A program made the position numbers and the translations under genes. From the NCBI GenBank assembly GCA_964585225.1, contig CAZPCZ010000012.1, positions 1-25,171 on the forward strand: 25,171 nt of DNA, in the 5' to 3' direction. Below, piece after piece: positions 13,770 through 22,002 of the stretch (positions are counted from its first letter, which is position 1; every line of letters begins with the position of its first letter). The notes under the pieces are model-generated. The model saw only the letters and a list, made by a program, of their open reading frames with translations. It was not told the origin of the DNA and ran no database searches. The stretch comes from CAZPCZ01 sp964585225 (GTDB lineage Bacteria > Patescibacteriota > Patescibacteriia > JACPHY01).

Positions 13770-14785
13770 GCACGCCGCGCATGTCTTCGAGTCACGCATC
13801 AGGATTCTGGCCCGTCATTGCGGCGGTGGCGGGGAATGCGTTTGTTTCGGTGATCAAATTCATCGCGGCGTTTGCTTCAGGATCGAGTGCGATGTTCTCC
13901 GAGGCCGTGCATAGCGTGGCGGACACGTCGAATCAAGTTCTCCTGCTCGTGGGGCTCTCGCGCTCTCGCAAGAAGGCAGATGAGGATTTTAGTTACGGGT
14001 ACGGACGAGAGCGATTTTTCTGGGCGCTCCTCTCCGCGTGCGGGATCTTTTTCGTGGGTGCAGGGGTGACGGTGTACCGCGGTATCACCTCCCTCCTCGA
14101 TCCCGAATCGGTAGAGCTCTCGCCGCTCGTGTTCGGGGTGCTGCTCGTCGCGTTCGTCGTGGAATCGTTCACCTTCTGGGTGGCGGCACGGGAATTGCAG
14201 CGGTCCCATTCGACGCAATCATGGCGCGAGCGGTTGACGTCGGGTGATCCATCCACGCTTGCAGTGTTTCTGGAAGATGGCATCGCGGTGGTCGGCGTGC
14301 TCGTCGCCGCAGCGGCGATCGGGCTGTCGTACGTCACGGGAAATCATTGGTGGGATGCGGCGGGGTCCATCACGATTGGGTGTTTGCTTGGTGTCGCCGC
14401 AGTGCTCCTCATCGTCAAGAACCGCGCGTACCTCATCGGGAAGGCGATCCCAGAGGACATCCGTGACGGCGTCATCGCGATGCTCGTTGCGGATCCCGCC
14501 ATCGAGCGCGTGCTCGACTTCAAATCCATGACGCTCGACGTGGACGTCTATCGCGTGAAGTGCGAGGTCGAAGTGAATGGCCACGCGCTCCTCGACCGGT
14601 ACCTCCAGAAGTCGCTCCCGCGGGAATTCGAGGCGATCGGTGGTGACTACGAGTCGTTCAAGCGGTTCGCGATCGAGTATGCCGATCGGATCCCACGGCT
14701 CATCGGCAAACGCATCGACGCACTCGAAGCGAAGGTCCAGAAGCAACACCCCAGCATCCGCCACATTGATATTGAGGTGAATTGA
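13766..14785 (+). CDS. Cation diffusion facilitator (CDF) transporter, ZnT9-like
   Basis: The 339-residue, about six-helix transporter has the CDF helix II site HSVAD (H49, D53). In helix V it has LEDGIA (E170, D171), where most zinc CDFs carry HxxxD; the Glu version recalls the SLC30A9/ZnT9 branch. YGYGRERFFW after the first helix pair is also typical of that branch. The C-terminal domain (about 220-339) is a cytoplasmic metal-binding-type module. It probably exchanges Zn or Mn for protons. Its ATG overlaps the DM13 stop. Confidence 0.92.
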   Translation: MSTPRMSSSHASGFWPVIAAVAGNAFVSVIKFIAAFASGSSAMFSEAVHSVADTSNQVLLLVGLSRSRKKADEDFSYGYGRERFFWALLSACGIFFVGAGVTVYRGITSLLDPESVELSPLVFGVLLVAFVVESFTFWVAARELQRSHSTQSWRERLTSGDPSTLAVFLEDGIAVVGVLVAAAAIGLSYVTGNHWWDAAGSITIGCLLGVAAVLLIVKNRAYLIGKAIPEDIRDGVIAMLVADPAIERVLDFKSMTLDVDVYRVKCEVEVNGHALLDRYLQKSLPREFEAIGGDYESFKRFAIEYADRIPRLIGKRIDALEAKVQKQHPSIRHIDIEVN

Positions 14786-14792
14786 ATCGGTG

Positions 14793-14825
14793 GGCAGGGA
14801 CGCATTGACAGGCAGGGACGCATTG
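14793..14825 (+). repeat. 18-base-period direct repeat
   Basis: GGCAGGGACGCATTG occurs twice, at 14793-14807 and 14811-14825. ACA separates the copies and CGA follows the second. A third, looser ATTGACG is used as the -35 of the next promoter. The repeat sits just upstream of that promoter, so activator binding is possible. Confidence 0.7.
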
Positions 14826-14831
14826 CGAGGA

Positions 14832-14860
14832 TTGACGTGCGCGGTGTGCGTCCGTACCAT
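14832..14860 (+). promoter_or_regulatory. Promoter of homoserine dehydrogenase
   Basis: TTGACG (14832-14837) and TACCAT (14855-14860) are separated by exactly 17 bases, the best promoter in the window. Transcription should start near 14867, leaving a leader of about 65 bases. Confidence 0.7.
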
Positions 14861-14897
14861 AGGACCACGTCCGGACCACCTCGTGATGCGTGGTCCT
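14861..14897 (+). promoter_or_regulatory. Structured leader with competing arms upstream of hom
   Basis: AGGACCACG (14861-14869) pairs with CGTGGTCCT (14889-14897). A second GGACCAC (14873-14879) can pair with the same GTGGTCC (14890-14896). The two pairings exclude each other. A structural switch or protein-binding site controlling hom is possible, though the promoter may start inside the first arm. Confidence 0.45.
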
Positions 14898-14931
14898 GCA
14901 GGTCTTTGATAACTCAAGAAAGGAACACACG

Positions 14932-16215
14932 ATGTTCAAGATCGCAATCGCCGGGCTCGGCACCGTCGGTGCGGGAACGCTCCAGCTCCTCCACGAGTGT
15001 GTTGAATCCATCGCTCGTGCAGCAGGACGCGCACTCACCGTCACCGCGGTGAGCGCGCGCGACCGCCGGAAGGACCGCGGTGTCCCGCTCCTCGGCGAGT
15101 GGTTCGGCGACCCCGTCGAGATGGCACGGCGAGCTGATGCGGATGCGGTGGTCGAGCTCATCGGCGGTGCGGATGGCGTGGCCCATGAGGTTGTCGCCGC
15201 TGCGATCGCCGCGGGTCGGCACGTCGTGACCGCGAACAAGGCACTCATCGCACACCACGGGATTACGCTCGCCCGCGCGGCCGAGGAGCGTGGCGTGTGC
15301 CTCGCATTCGAGGCGGCCGTTGCAGGAGGGATTCCGATCATCAGAACGTTGCGTGAGGGGCTCGCTTCGAGTCGCATCGTGCGGCTTGCCGGGATCCTCA
15401 ACGGCACGACGAACTTCATCCTGACGCGCATGCGCGCGCGGGGGTGCACGTTCGCCGAGGCGCTCGCAGAGGCGCAGCGTCTCGGCTACGCCGAGGCAGA
15501 CCCGAGCTTCGACGTCGACGGTATCGATGCGAAGCACAAACTCGCGATCCTCGCCGCGCTCGCATTCGGCACCCCGGTCGACCTCGACGGCGTGCACGTT
15601 GAGGGCGTCCGCCATCTCTCCCCGCTCGACATCCGCTACGCGGAGGAGCTCGGGCACCGGATCAAGCTCCTCGCCACCGCACAGGTCACCGATGCGGGGC
15701 TCGCGCAGCGGGTGCAGCCCTGCATGGTCCCGGCCGCGAGCCCAATCGCGCAGATCGAGGGCGTCCTGAACGCGGTGGCGATCACCGGCGACCCGGTCGG
15801 CACCATCACGCTCGAGGGCCGCGGCGCCGGCGCCGGTCCGACCGCCTCTGCGGTCGTCGCGGACCTCATCGACCTCGCGCGCGGTCACCGCACCCCGGCG
15901 TTCGGTGTGCCGGCCGCGGCGCTCCGGAGTCTCCCGGTGGTTCCGGTGGAGGATGACGTCGGCGAGTACTACCTCCGCCTCATGGTTGCCGATCAGCCCG
16001 GCGCGCTTCGGGACGTCGCCGCGGCGCTCGCGGCGCAGGGGGCCTCCGTCGCCTCCGCGATCCAGCGAGATCGCAACGCGGACGAGACGGTTCCACTCGT
16101 GCTGACGACGCACGCGACGCGAGAGGGTGCGATGCGGCGAGCCCTCGAGATGGTCGCGCTGCTCCCGAGCGTCCGTGAGGTGTGCCGCATCCGCATCGAG
16201 CGGCAGGTCACATGA
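14932..16215 (+). CDS. hom: Homoserine dehydrogenase with ACT domain
   Basis: The 427-residue enzyme reduces aspartate semialdehyde to homoserine, the step shared by threonine and methionine synthesis. The N-terminal Rossmann motif is GLGTVGAG (8-15). VVTANKALIAHHG is the conserved ANK segment. AGILNGTTNFILTRM and YAEADPSFDVDGIDAKHKL form the catalytic domain. The C-terminal 75 or so residues (YYLRLMVADQPGALRDVAAAL) are an ACT domain, expected to bind threonine for feedback inhibition. AAAGGA upstream is the ribosome-binding site and supports ATG 14932. A terminator follows the gene. Confidence 0.97.
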   Translation: MFKIAIAGLGTVGAGTLQLLHECVESIARAAGRALTVTAVSARDRRKDRGVPLLGEWFGDPVEMARRADADAVVELIGGADGVAHEVVAAAIAAGRHVVTANKALIAHHGITLARAAEERGVCLAFEAAVAGGIPIIRTLREGLASSRIVRLAGILNGTTNFILTRMRARGCTFAEALAEAQRLGYAEADPSFDVDGIDAKHKLAILAALAFGTPVDLDGVHVEGVRHLSPLDIRYAEELGHRIKLLATAQVTDAGLAQRVQPCMVPAASPIAQIEGVLNAVAITGDPVGTITLEGRGAGAGPTASAVVADLIDLARGHRTPAFGVPAAALRSLPVVPVEDDVGEYYLRLMVADQPGALRDVAAALAAQGASVASAIQRDRNADETVPLVLTTHATREGAMRRALEMVALLPSVREVCRIRIERQVT

Positions 16216-16228
16216 CCGTTGATCCATA

Positions 16229-16257
16229 CCCGCTCCGATGTCCATCGGAGCGGGTTT
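16229..16257 (+). terminator. Rho-independent terminator after hom
   Basis: CCCGCTCCGATG and CATCGGAGCGGG pair perfectly over 12 bases around TC, followed by TTT. The T-run is short, but the stem is strong. Confidence 0.75.
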
Positions 16258-16272
16258 CCCGTTCGCGGTCAT

Positions 16273-16302
16273 TTGACGGGCGGCGGAAACGCGTGGTGAG
16301 AT
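16273..16302 (+). promoter_or_regulatory. Putative promoter of aspartokinase
   Basis: TTGACG at 16273-16278 and TGAGAT at 16297-16302 are 18 bases apart. A GGAGGA ribosome-binding site (16310-16315) and the ATG at 16321 follow. Confidence 0.45.
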
Positions 16303-16320
16303 GTCGGCCGGAGGACACCA

Positions 16321-17553
16321 ATGCCTCATTCCAATCCGAGCGTATTGAAGTACGGCGGCGCGGCCGTCGGCACCCTCGAGCGGTTGAATATCGTCGCACA
16401 GGACGTGCTCGCCGAGCATCGTAGCGGACACGGGGTGGTCGTGGTCGTCTCTGCCATGGGCGATGAGACCGACGAGCTCCTCGCGCTCGTGCGGAACGTC
16501 AACCCGGGAGCATCCCGAACCTTCCAGGACATGGTCGTCCAGACCGGGGAGGTGAAGGCCGTCGGGCTCCTCGCCGCGGCGATCGAACGCTACGGGGACG
16601 GCAACGTCGTTGCGTTCACGAGCCAGCAGGTGGGGTTCCTTGGGAGCGACGACCGCGACAGCGCGCGCCTCGTGCAGGTGCGCGGCGTGTCGCTCATCCG
16701 GCGGGCGCTCGCCGAGGGGAAGATCGTCATCGTGCCTGGCTTCCAGGCGGTCACGAGCGCTGGGAGTCTCGTGACGCTGGGACGCGGGGGTTCGGACCTC
16801 ACCGCGGTCGCGCTCGCGGTCGTGCTCAAGGCGCGCTGCTGCGTCTTCAAGAAGGACGTCGACGGGCTCTCACCGGTCGATCCGCGCTTGGTCCCGGACG
16901 CGCTCATCTTCGAGGAACTCGACTACGATGCGGCGAAGGATGTCGCGCAGGACCGCGTGCTCATGGATCGAGCGATCTCGCTCGCGCAGGCGCATGGTGT
17001 GCCACTCCGAGTCGTGCGTTCACCATCCATCGGCCCGTCGACCGGCGGCACGACGATTCGGAGCGCCTCGACGCACGAGGCGCTGGAGCCGAAGCTGCAG
17101 CCAATCACCGCAGTGAGCGCGGATTCCAACCTCGCGCTCGTCAAGATTCTCGGGATCCCGGACCGACCCGGGCAGGCCATGAAACTGTTCTCGGCGGTGC
17201 GAGATGTCAGCCTGAACGATGCGATCCAGGCCGAGGGGACCGGACGGTCCGCGGTGATCTCGTTCCTCGTCAGTGCGATGCGGCTGCCGGATGCGTTGGC
17301 GCGCATTCACACGGTGCATCGCAGCGTCCAGGGGAAGGAGGGGTACGTCGCGCTCACGGTGTTCGATCGCCGGATGCGTCGCGATCCGGCATACCTCGCG
17401 CGGGTGACCGGCGCGCTCGCACGTGCTCGGGCGAATATCTCGCTCATTTCGACGTCCGGACCAGCGATTACGGTCGGCATCAAGTCCGCCGACCTCGCGC
17501 GCGGCGCCCGGGCGCTCGCGGACGAGTTCGAGCTCCGGCGGAACGTGGGGTGA
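16321..17553 (+). CDS. lysC: Aspartokinase with ACT domains
   Basis: The 410-residue enzyme phosphorylates aspartate, the first step toward threonine, methionine and lysine. The N-terminal motif is VLKYGGAAVG, where KFGGTSV is usual. TLGRGGSDLTAVALAV and KKDVDGLSPVDPRL are the kinase-domain signatures. Two ACT-type regions follow from about residue 280 (LVKILGIPDRPGQAMKLFS, and the C-terminal VTGALARARANISLIS), the usual site of feedback by threonine or lysine. GGAGGA supports the start. It has its own terminator at 17567. Confidence 0.96.
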   Translation: MPHSNPSVLKYGGAAVGTLERLNIVAQDVLAEHRSGHGVVVVVSAMGDETDELLALVRNVNPGASRTFQDMVVQTGEVKAVGLLAAAIERYGDGNVVAFTSQQVGFLGSDDRDSARLVQVRGVSLIRRALAEGKIVIVPGFQAVTSAGSLVTLGRGGSDLTAVALAVVLKARCCVFKKDVDGLSPVDPRLVPDALIFEELDYDAAKDVAQDRVLMDRAISLAQAHGVPLRVVRSPSIGPSTGGTTIRSASTHEALEPKLQPITAVSADSNLALVKILGIPDRPGQAMKLFSAVRDVSLNDAIQAEGTGRSAVISFLVSAMRLPDALARIHTVHRSVQGKEGYVALTVFDRRMRRDPAYLARVTGALARARANISLISTSGPAITVGIKSADLARGARALADEFELRRNVG

Positions 17554-17566
17554 ACGGCAACACGAA

Positions 17567-17591
17567 GGGCGTCCCGAGCGGGGCGCCCTTT
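17567..17591 (+). terminator. Rho-independent terminator after aspartokinase
   Basis: GGGCGTCCC pairs with GGGGCGCCC (nine pairs, one T-G wobble) around GAGC, followed by TTT. It separates aspartokinase from the kinase/thrC pair, which must then have its own promoter. Confidence 0.75.
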
Positions 17592-17593
17592 CC

Positions 17594-17617
17594 TCATGCT
17601 ACGATGCAGTAGCATGA
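17594..17617 (+). promoter_or_regulatory. Extended -10 inside an inverted repeat at the kinase start
   Basis: TCATGCTAC and GTAGCATGA (nine-base arms, loop GATGCA) span 17594-17617 and include the ATG at 17614. The left part contains TGC-TACGAT (TACGAT 17600-17605), an extended -10. Transcription would start near 17612, giving a leaderless mRNA. A repressor bound here would block both -10 and start codon. No good -35 is visible. Confidence 0.5.
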
Positions 17618-18288
17618 ACCTCTCGCACGTGCAATTCGATGAACGCTCTCGTGACCACCAACTCGTGGTGACGGTGTTCGGGATGTCGAATGTCGGAAAA
17701 TCGTACTGGTCGCGCGCGCTAGAGAACATGGGATGGCATCGGATTTGGGCCGACGGGCGCTTGCACCGTACCTTGGAACGCGCCGGCCTCCTGCGGGACG
17801 CCACCGATGAGGGATTGGCTCGGTGGTTGGGCATGCCGTACGAGGAGGGATTTGCAGATCGGCAGCGGCGCCTCCTTGAACTCGAGGCGGAATTGTTCTG
17901 GGAGATCGCGCACGAACTGGAGGTTGGAGAAATCGGGAACACGGTCATGGATCCCGGCGGGAGTTTCATCTACGCGGGTGCGGTGCTCTGCGAAGCATTC
18001 CAGGCACGCTCGCTCATGGTGTACGTGGAGGCGACACCGCAGATGCATCAGGAGATGTTCGAGCGGTTCATCGCGTTCCCGAAAGCGTTGCTCTGGCCAC
18101 CAGGTTCGTTCGAGCAGCGACCGGGTGAGCATGCACGTGAAGCGCTCGCGCGTTGCTATTCGAAACTCCTCGAAACCCGCGCGCAAACGTACGCGAAGTA
18201 CGCAGACGTCACCATCCCATACTCGGAGCTCCCCCGCGACGGCAACGGGAAACAATTCCTCGAGGCGGTGAGGGCTCGACTGCCATGA
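17614..18288 (+). CDS. Shikimate-kinase-like P-loop kinase; candidate homoserine kinase
   Basis: The 224-residue protein has a Walker A GMSNVGKS (23-30). D47 in IWADGRL sits where shikimate kinase has its DTD substrate/Mg site. An acidic/basic helix follows (FADRQRRLLELEAELFWE). TVMDPGGSFIYAG (110-122) recalls the GGG motif. VYVEATPQMHQEMFERF is a typical nucleoside-kinase-fold strand with lid. The gene lies between aspartokinase and threonine synthase and overlaps thrC (ATGA). No GHMP-type ThrB is present in the window. Phosphorylating homoserine is therefore the leading inference; a nucleoside or shikimate-like kinase is the alternative. I prefer ATG 17614 to 17596 because of the -10 box. 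Confidence 0.85.
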   Translation: MNLSHVQFDERSRDHQLVVTVFGMSNVGKSYWSRALENMGWHRIWADGRLHRTLERAGLLRDATDEGLARWLGMPYEEGFADRQRRLLELEAELFWEIAHELEVGEIGNTVMDPGGSFIYAGAVLCEAFQARSLMVYVEATPQMHQEMFERFIAFPKALLWPPGSFEQRPGEHAREALARCYSKLLETRAQTYAKYADVTIPYSELPRDGNGKQFLEAVRARLP

Positions 18289-19589
18289 TGTTCTCCAGCA
18301 CCAATCGTTCGTCACCGGTCGTGTCGCTGCGTGACGCGGTCCTTTCGGGGCTCGCACCGGACGGCGGGCTCTACCTGCCGACCGCGTTACCGGTGTTGCC
18401 GGCGGATTTCTCCTCCGCATTGCAAGGGCAGCCATTCCCAGCGGTCGCGCTCACGGTGGCGCGGACACTGCTCCACGGCGATATCCCCGATGAGGTGCTC
18501 TCGCGAATCGTGGATGAGGCGTTCGATTTTGACACGCCACTCCACCGCCTCGACGAGGACACGCATGTGCTTGAGCTCTTCCATGGGCCAACCTTCGCGT
18601 TCAAGGATTTCGGCGCTCGGTTCATGGCGCGTCTGATGTCCCACTTCGCGCAGGACCTGGACCACGAGCTCACAATCCTCACCGCCACCTCTGGCGACAC
18701 CGGCAGCGCGGTCGCGCACGGCTTCCGGGACGTGCCCGGCATCCGCGTCTCCATCCTCTACCCCAACGGCGGGGTGAGCCCGATCCAGGAGCAGATGCTC
18801 ACGATCGCGGGGAGCAACATTACCGCGATCGCGGTCGAGGGTACGTTCGATGACTGCCAGCGACTCGTCAAGCAGGCATTCGTGGATCCTGAGCTCTCGC
18901 GGGAGCTCCGGTTGTCCTCGGCGAACTCGATCAACATCGCACGCCTCATCCCGCAGACTTTCTACTACGCTTACGCCGTGACGCGGCTTCCCCCCGAGCA
19001 CGCGCCGGTCACCATCGCGGTTCCGAGTGGAAACTTTGGAAACATCACTGCCGGGCTCATGGCGAAGCGCATGGGACTCCCGGTCGCGCGATTCATCGCC
19101 GCGTGCAACGCGAACGACGTCGTCGTGGAGTACCTCCGCACCGGTATGTTCACGCCGCGGCCGTCGGCCCGGACGATCTCCAACGCGATGGACGTCGGGA
19201 ACCCGTCGAACTTCGCGCGCATGCTCGAGATCTGCGGCCACCGGGTGGAGGCGATGTGGCGGGACCTCTGGGGCACCAGGTGTTCCGACGACGAGACGCG
19301 GCGCGCAATGCGTGCGGTGTACGATCGGTACGGCTACGTGCTCGACCCCCATGGGGCGGTCGGGTACGTTGGGCTCGAGCGGTACCGGCAGGAGCACCCT
19401 GAGCCGATGATTGATATACTTTTGGGGACCGCGCACCCCGCGAAGTTCCCGGAGGTCGTCCGGGAGGCGCTGGGCATCACCGTCGATGTCCCGAACCGCA
19501 TGCGGGAGTACACGGAGGGAGCGCATCGTTCGATCACGCTCGCGAATGATTTCTCCACACTCAAACAGTTCCTCCTCTCGTGGAGGTGA
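18285..19589 (+). CDS. thrC: Threonine synthase
   Basis: The 434-residue PLP enzyme converts O-phosphohomoserine to threonine. SLRDAVLSGLAPDGGLYLP is the family N-terminus. The PLP lysine is K107 in GPTFAFKDFGARF. TATSGDTGSAVAHGF binds the cofactor phosphate, and IAVPSGNFGNITAGLMAKRMG is also conserved. The gene overlaps the kinase by four bases, so the two are probably co-translated from one mRNA. A TGATATACT box inside its coding sequence (19412-19420) encodes ordinary residues. Confidence 0.97.
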   Translation: MMFSSTNRSSPVVSLRDAVLSGLAPDGGLYLPTALPVLPADFSSALQGQPFPAVALTVARTLLHGDIPDEVLSRIVDEAFDFDTPLHRLDEDTHVLELFHGPTFAFKDFGARFMARLMSHFAQDLDHELTILTATSGDTGSAVAHGFRDVPGIRVSILYPNGGVSPIQEQMLTIAGSNITAIAVEGTFDDCQRLVKQAFVDPELSRELRLSSANSINIARLIPQTFYYAYAVTRLPPEHAPVTIAVPSGNFGNITAGLMAKRMGLPVARFIAACNANDVVVEYLRTGMFTPRPSARTISNAMDVGNPSNFARMLEICGHRVEAMWRDLWGTRCSDDETRRAMRAVYDRYGYVLDPHGAVGYVGLERYRQEHPEPMIDILLGTAHPAKFPEVVREALGITVDVPNRMREYTEGAHRSITLANDFSTLKQFLLSWR

Positions 19590-19698
19590 CACGACGCCGT
19601 CTGCTCCTTGCCCATTGAAAGGCCGCGGCGTTCTGCCCTCCAAGTGCCTACGCCCCCGGCCAAAACGGTTTTTCTCGGCGTCAACTCTCTATCCGAGC

Positions 19699-20472
19699 AT
19701 GGGCAACCCACGTTCCATAACCACGGAGCAAGCGCTTCTCATCACCTGCGAGCACGCGACGAACACCATCCCGCGAGCGTACGCGAGATTTTTTCAGCAC
19801 CGTCGGATTGTCTCCGGTCCGTGGGGCCGAAAGAGAATCGGGGCGCTGCTCCACGACCACTGGGGGTACGATCCCGGAGCGCTCGCGACCGCCCGGTACC
19901 TCCAGCGGGCGCTCTCCGTGCCGCTCATCTCCTTTTTATACTCCCGTCTCTTCATCGAGATTGATAGCCACCGGAAGTCGTCGCTCTTCTCGCCAATCCT
20001 CGCGGGGCTTTCAAGATCGGAGCAGGAGCAGTTACGTTCGACATACTGGGCATCGTACGCTCGCACCATCGATGATGTCATCCGCACGCAGCACCGGCGC
20101 GGGAAGCGGGTCGTGCACATCGCTTCGCACTCCTTCACGCCCGTGCTCCGTGGTGTGGAGCGCCGCTGCGACGTTGGGGTGCTCTTCGATCCGAAGCGGC
20201 CAGCGGAAGCGCGGTTCGCCCATGCGCTCCACCGGGAACTCTGGCAGAGTCTCCCCGGGTACCGCGTGCGCAAGAACTACCCGTACGCCGGGGTCTCCGA
20301 GGGGCTCGTGACCTACTTCCGCAGACGCTATCCCGACCGATGGTATATTGGTGTCGAGATCGAGGTGAACAATCGGCACATCCGGCGGCCGACCGGAGCG
20401 GGACGGGCGATCCGCGCGGCGCTTGCCCGCGCGCTCCGGACGGCGATCGCGTCAGGCTCCCCATGGCGGTAG
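19699..20472 (+). CDS. N-formylglutamate amidohydrolase-like protein
   Basis: The 257-residue protein has the family motifs ALLITCEHATNTIP (12-25), LFIEIDSHRKSSLF, VVHIASHSFTPVL, DVGVLFDP and a late VEIEVNNRHI. The family hydrolyses N-formylglutamate in histidine degradation, but many members have other, unknown N-acyl substrates, and no hut genes are nearby. I chose ATG 19699; the preceding 109 bases hold no clear promoter or terminator, only a T5 run at 19669-19673. The next gene starts 22 bases after the stop. Confidence 0.85.
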   Translation: MGNPRSITTEQALLITCEHATNTIPRAYARFFQHRRIVSGPWGRKRIGALLHDHWGYDPGALATARYLQRALSVPLISFLYSRLFIEIDSHRKSSLFSPILAGLSRSEQEQLRSTYWASYARTIDDVIRTQHRRGKRVVHIASHSFTPVLRGVERRCDVGVLFDPKRPAEARFAHALHRELWQSLPGYRVRKNYPYAGVSEGLVTYFRRRYPDRWYIGVEIEVNNRHIRRPTGAGRAIRAALARALRTAIASGSPWR

Positions 20473-20494
20473 GTCGTCCGGCACTGGACCAGCA

Positions 20495-21970
20495 ATGGAC
20501 ATCCTCAGCGGATCCACCTACGTCCTCACGCGCCTCGTCTTCCAGCGCGGCCTCGCGCTGGTGTACCTCCTCGCGTTCATCGCGGCGATCAACCAGTTCC
20601 GCCCGCTCCTCGGCGAGCGGGGGTTGCTCCCGGTGCCGAAGTTCCTCCAGCACGTCTCCTTCGCGCAGGCTCCGAGCATCTTCCACCTCTACTTCTCCGA
20701 CCGCTTCGCCCTCGTGGTCGCCTGGCTCGGCGCCATCCTCGCGATCGCTGCGCTCATCGGCCTCGTCGAGCGTCTGCCCCTCTGGGCGTCGGTGGGCGCG
20801 TGGGTGGCGATGTGGGCGCTCTACCTCTCGATCGTGAATGTGGGCCAGCGCTGGTACGCGTTCGGATGGGAGTCGCTGCTGCTCGAGACTGGGTTCCTCG
20901 CGATTTTCCTCGGGAACCGGGCGACCGCACCGCCCGCGATCATCATCTGGTTGCTGCGCTGGGTCGTTGTCCGCCTCGAGTTCGGCGCCGGCCTCATCAA
21001 GCTGCGCGGCGACTCGTGCTGGCGCGACCTCACATGCCTCGACTACCACCACGAGACCCAACCGATGCCGAACCCGCTCTCGTGGTTCTTCCACCACCTC
21101 CCGCGCCCGCTCCACCGACTCGAGGTGCTCGGGAACCACTTCGCCCAGCTCGTCGCGCCGTTCGGATTATTCGTCCCCGGACGTGTCGCCGCGATCGCCG
21201 GTGGGGTCATGATCGCGACGCAGGGATGGCTCATGCTCTCCGGGAACTTCGCATTCCTGAATCTCATCACAATTGTCCTCGCACTCACCGCGTTCGACGA
21301 TGCGCACCTGCGCGCGATTGCGGGATTCTTCTCGCTGCAGTTCCCGACGGTGACCGCCTCCCTCGCGGAACCCCCGGTGTTTCGTGCGGCGGTGCTCCTC
21401 GTCAGCGTGCTCATCGTGGTGCTCAGCATCCGACCGGTGCGGAACATGTTCTCCCGAAACCAGCTCATGAACGCGAGCTTCGAACCCCTCCACCTCGTGA
21501 ACACGTACGGCGCGTTCGGTTCAGTCACGAAGGAGCGGTACGAAATCGTGCTCGAGGGGACCGATGAGGTCGCGCTCACATCGAGTACAAAATGGCGCGA
21601 GTACGGGTTCAAGGGAAAGCCGGGCGACCCCCGCCGCCGGCCGCCGCAGGTCGCGCCGTACCATCTCCGGCTCGACTGGCTCATGTGGTTCTTGCCGTTC
21701 AACGGGTACCCGCCGCCGGGCTACGAGACGTGGTTCGTCCGGCTCGCGCAGAAGCTCCTCGAGGGCGACCGGCCGACGTTCGCACTCCTGCGTACGAATC
21801 CATTCCCGGCTTCACCACCACAGTACGTCCGAGCCCGCTACTACCAGTACCGATTCACGACGCGGAAGGAGCGGGAGGAGACCGGCGCGTGGTGGAATTG
21901 CACACTCGTCGGGGAGTACCTGCCACCGGTCTCGCGTGCCGATCTCCAGCGCGTTGGTAAGAACCCTTGA
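20495..21970 (+). CDS. Lipase-maturation-factor-like multi-pass membrane protein
   Basis: The 491-residue protein has about eight membrane helices. Its signature matches the LMF1/HTTM-related family: LTRLVFQRGLALVYLLAFIA at the start, WYAFGWESLLLETGFLAIF, LEFGAGLIKLRGDSCWRDLTCLDYHHETQPMPNPLSW (pos. about 160-195) and the soluble C-terminal WREYGFKGKPGD with DWLMWF. In animals LMF1 helps fold lipases in the ER. Bacterial roles are unknown. The DCC thiol oxidoreductase gene that follows is a frequent partner of this type of protein, which hints at oxidative folding or lipid-related redox work. Confidence 0.88.
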   Translation: MDILSGSTYVLTRLVFQRGLALVYLLAFIAAINQFRPLLGERGLLPVPKFLQHVSFAQAPSIFHLYFSDRFALVVAWLGAILAIAALIGLVERLPLWASVGAWVAMWALYLSIVNVGQRWYAFGWESLLLETGFLAIFLGNRATAPPAIIIWLLRWVVVRLEFGAGLIKLRGDSCWRDLTCLDYHHETQPMPNPLSWFFHHLPRPLHRLEVLGNHFAQLVAPFGLFVPGRVAAIAGGVMIATQGWLMLSGNFAFLNLITIVLALTAFDDAHLRAIAGFFSLQFPTVTASLAEPPVFRAAVLLVSVLIVVLSIRPVRNMFSRNQLMNASFEPLHLVNTYGAFGSVTKERYEIVLEGTDEVALTSSTKWREYGFKGKPGDPRRRPPQVAPYHLRLDWLMWFLPFNGYPPPGYETWFVRLAQKLLEGDRPTFALLRTNPFPASPPQYVRARYYQYRFTTRKEREETGAWWNCTLVGEYLPPVSRADLQRVGKNP

Positions 21971-21973
21971 AAG

Positions 21974-21996
21974 TGTCCAAAATCGAATTTCGGACA
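21974..21996 (+). repeat. 23-bp palindrome, sister of the copA copy
   Basis: TGTCCAAA and TTCGGACA flank ATCGAAT. It is 23 bases long and shares outer arms TGTCC(A)AA/GGACA with 4971-4993. It fills the gap between the LMF-like gene and the DCC gene, ending 6 bases before the latter's ATG. Confidence 0.8.
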
Positions 21997-22002
21997 CCCC
22001 GT

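Noticed and set aside
14886..14909. Tiny open frame in the hom leader (MRGPAGL) as a possible attenuator peptide
   Set aside because: It has no threonine or isoleucine codons and no ribosome-binding site.
19412..19420. TGATATACT box inside thrC, identical to the promoter at 5752
   Set aside because: It encodes ordinary threonine synthase residues, and the next start codon is about 280 bases away.
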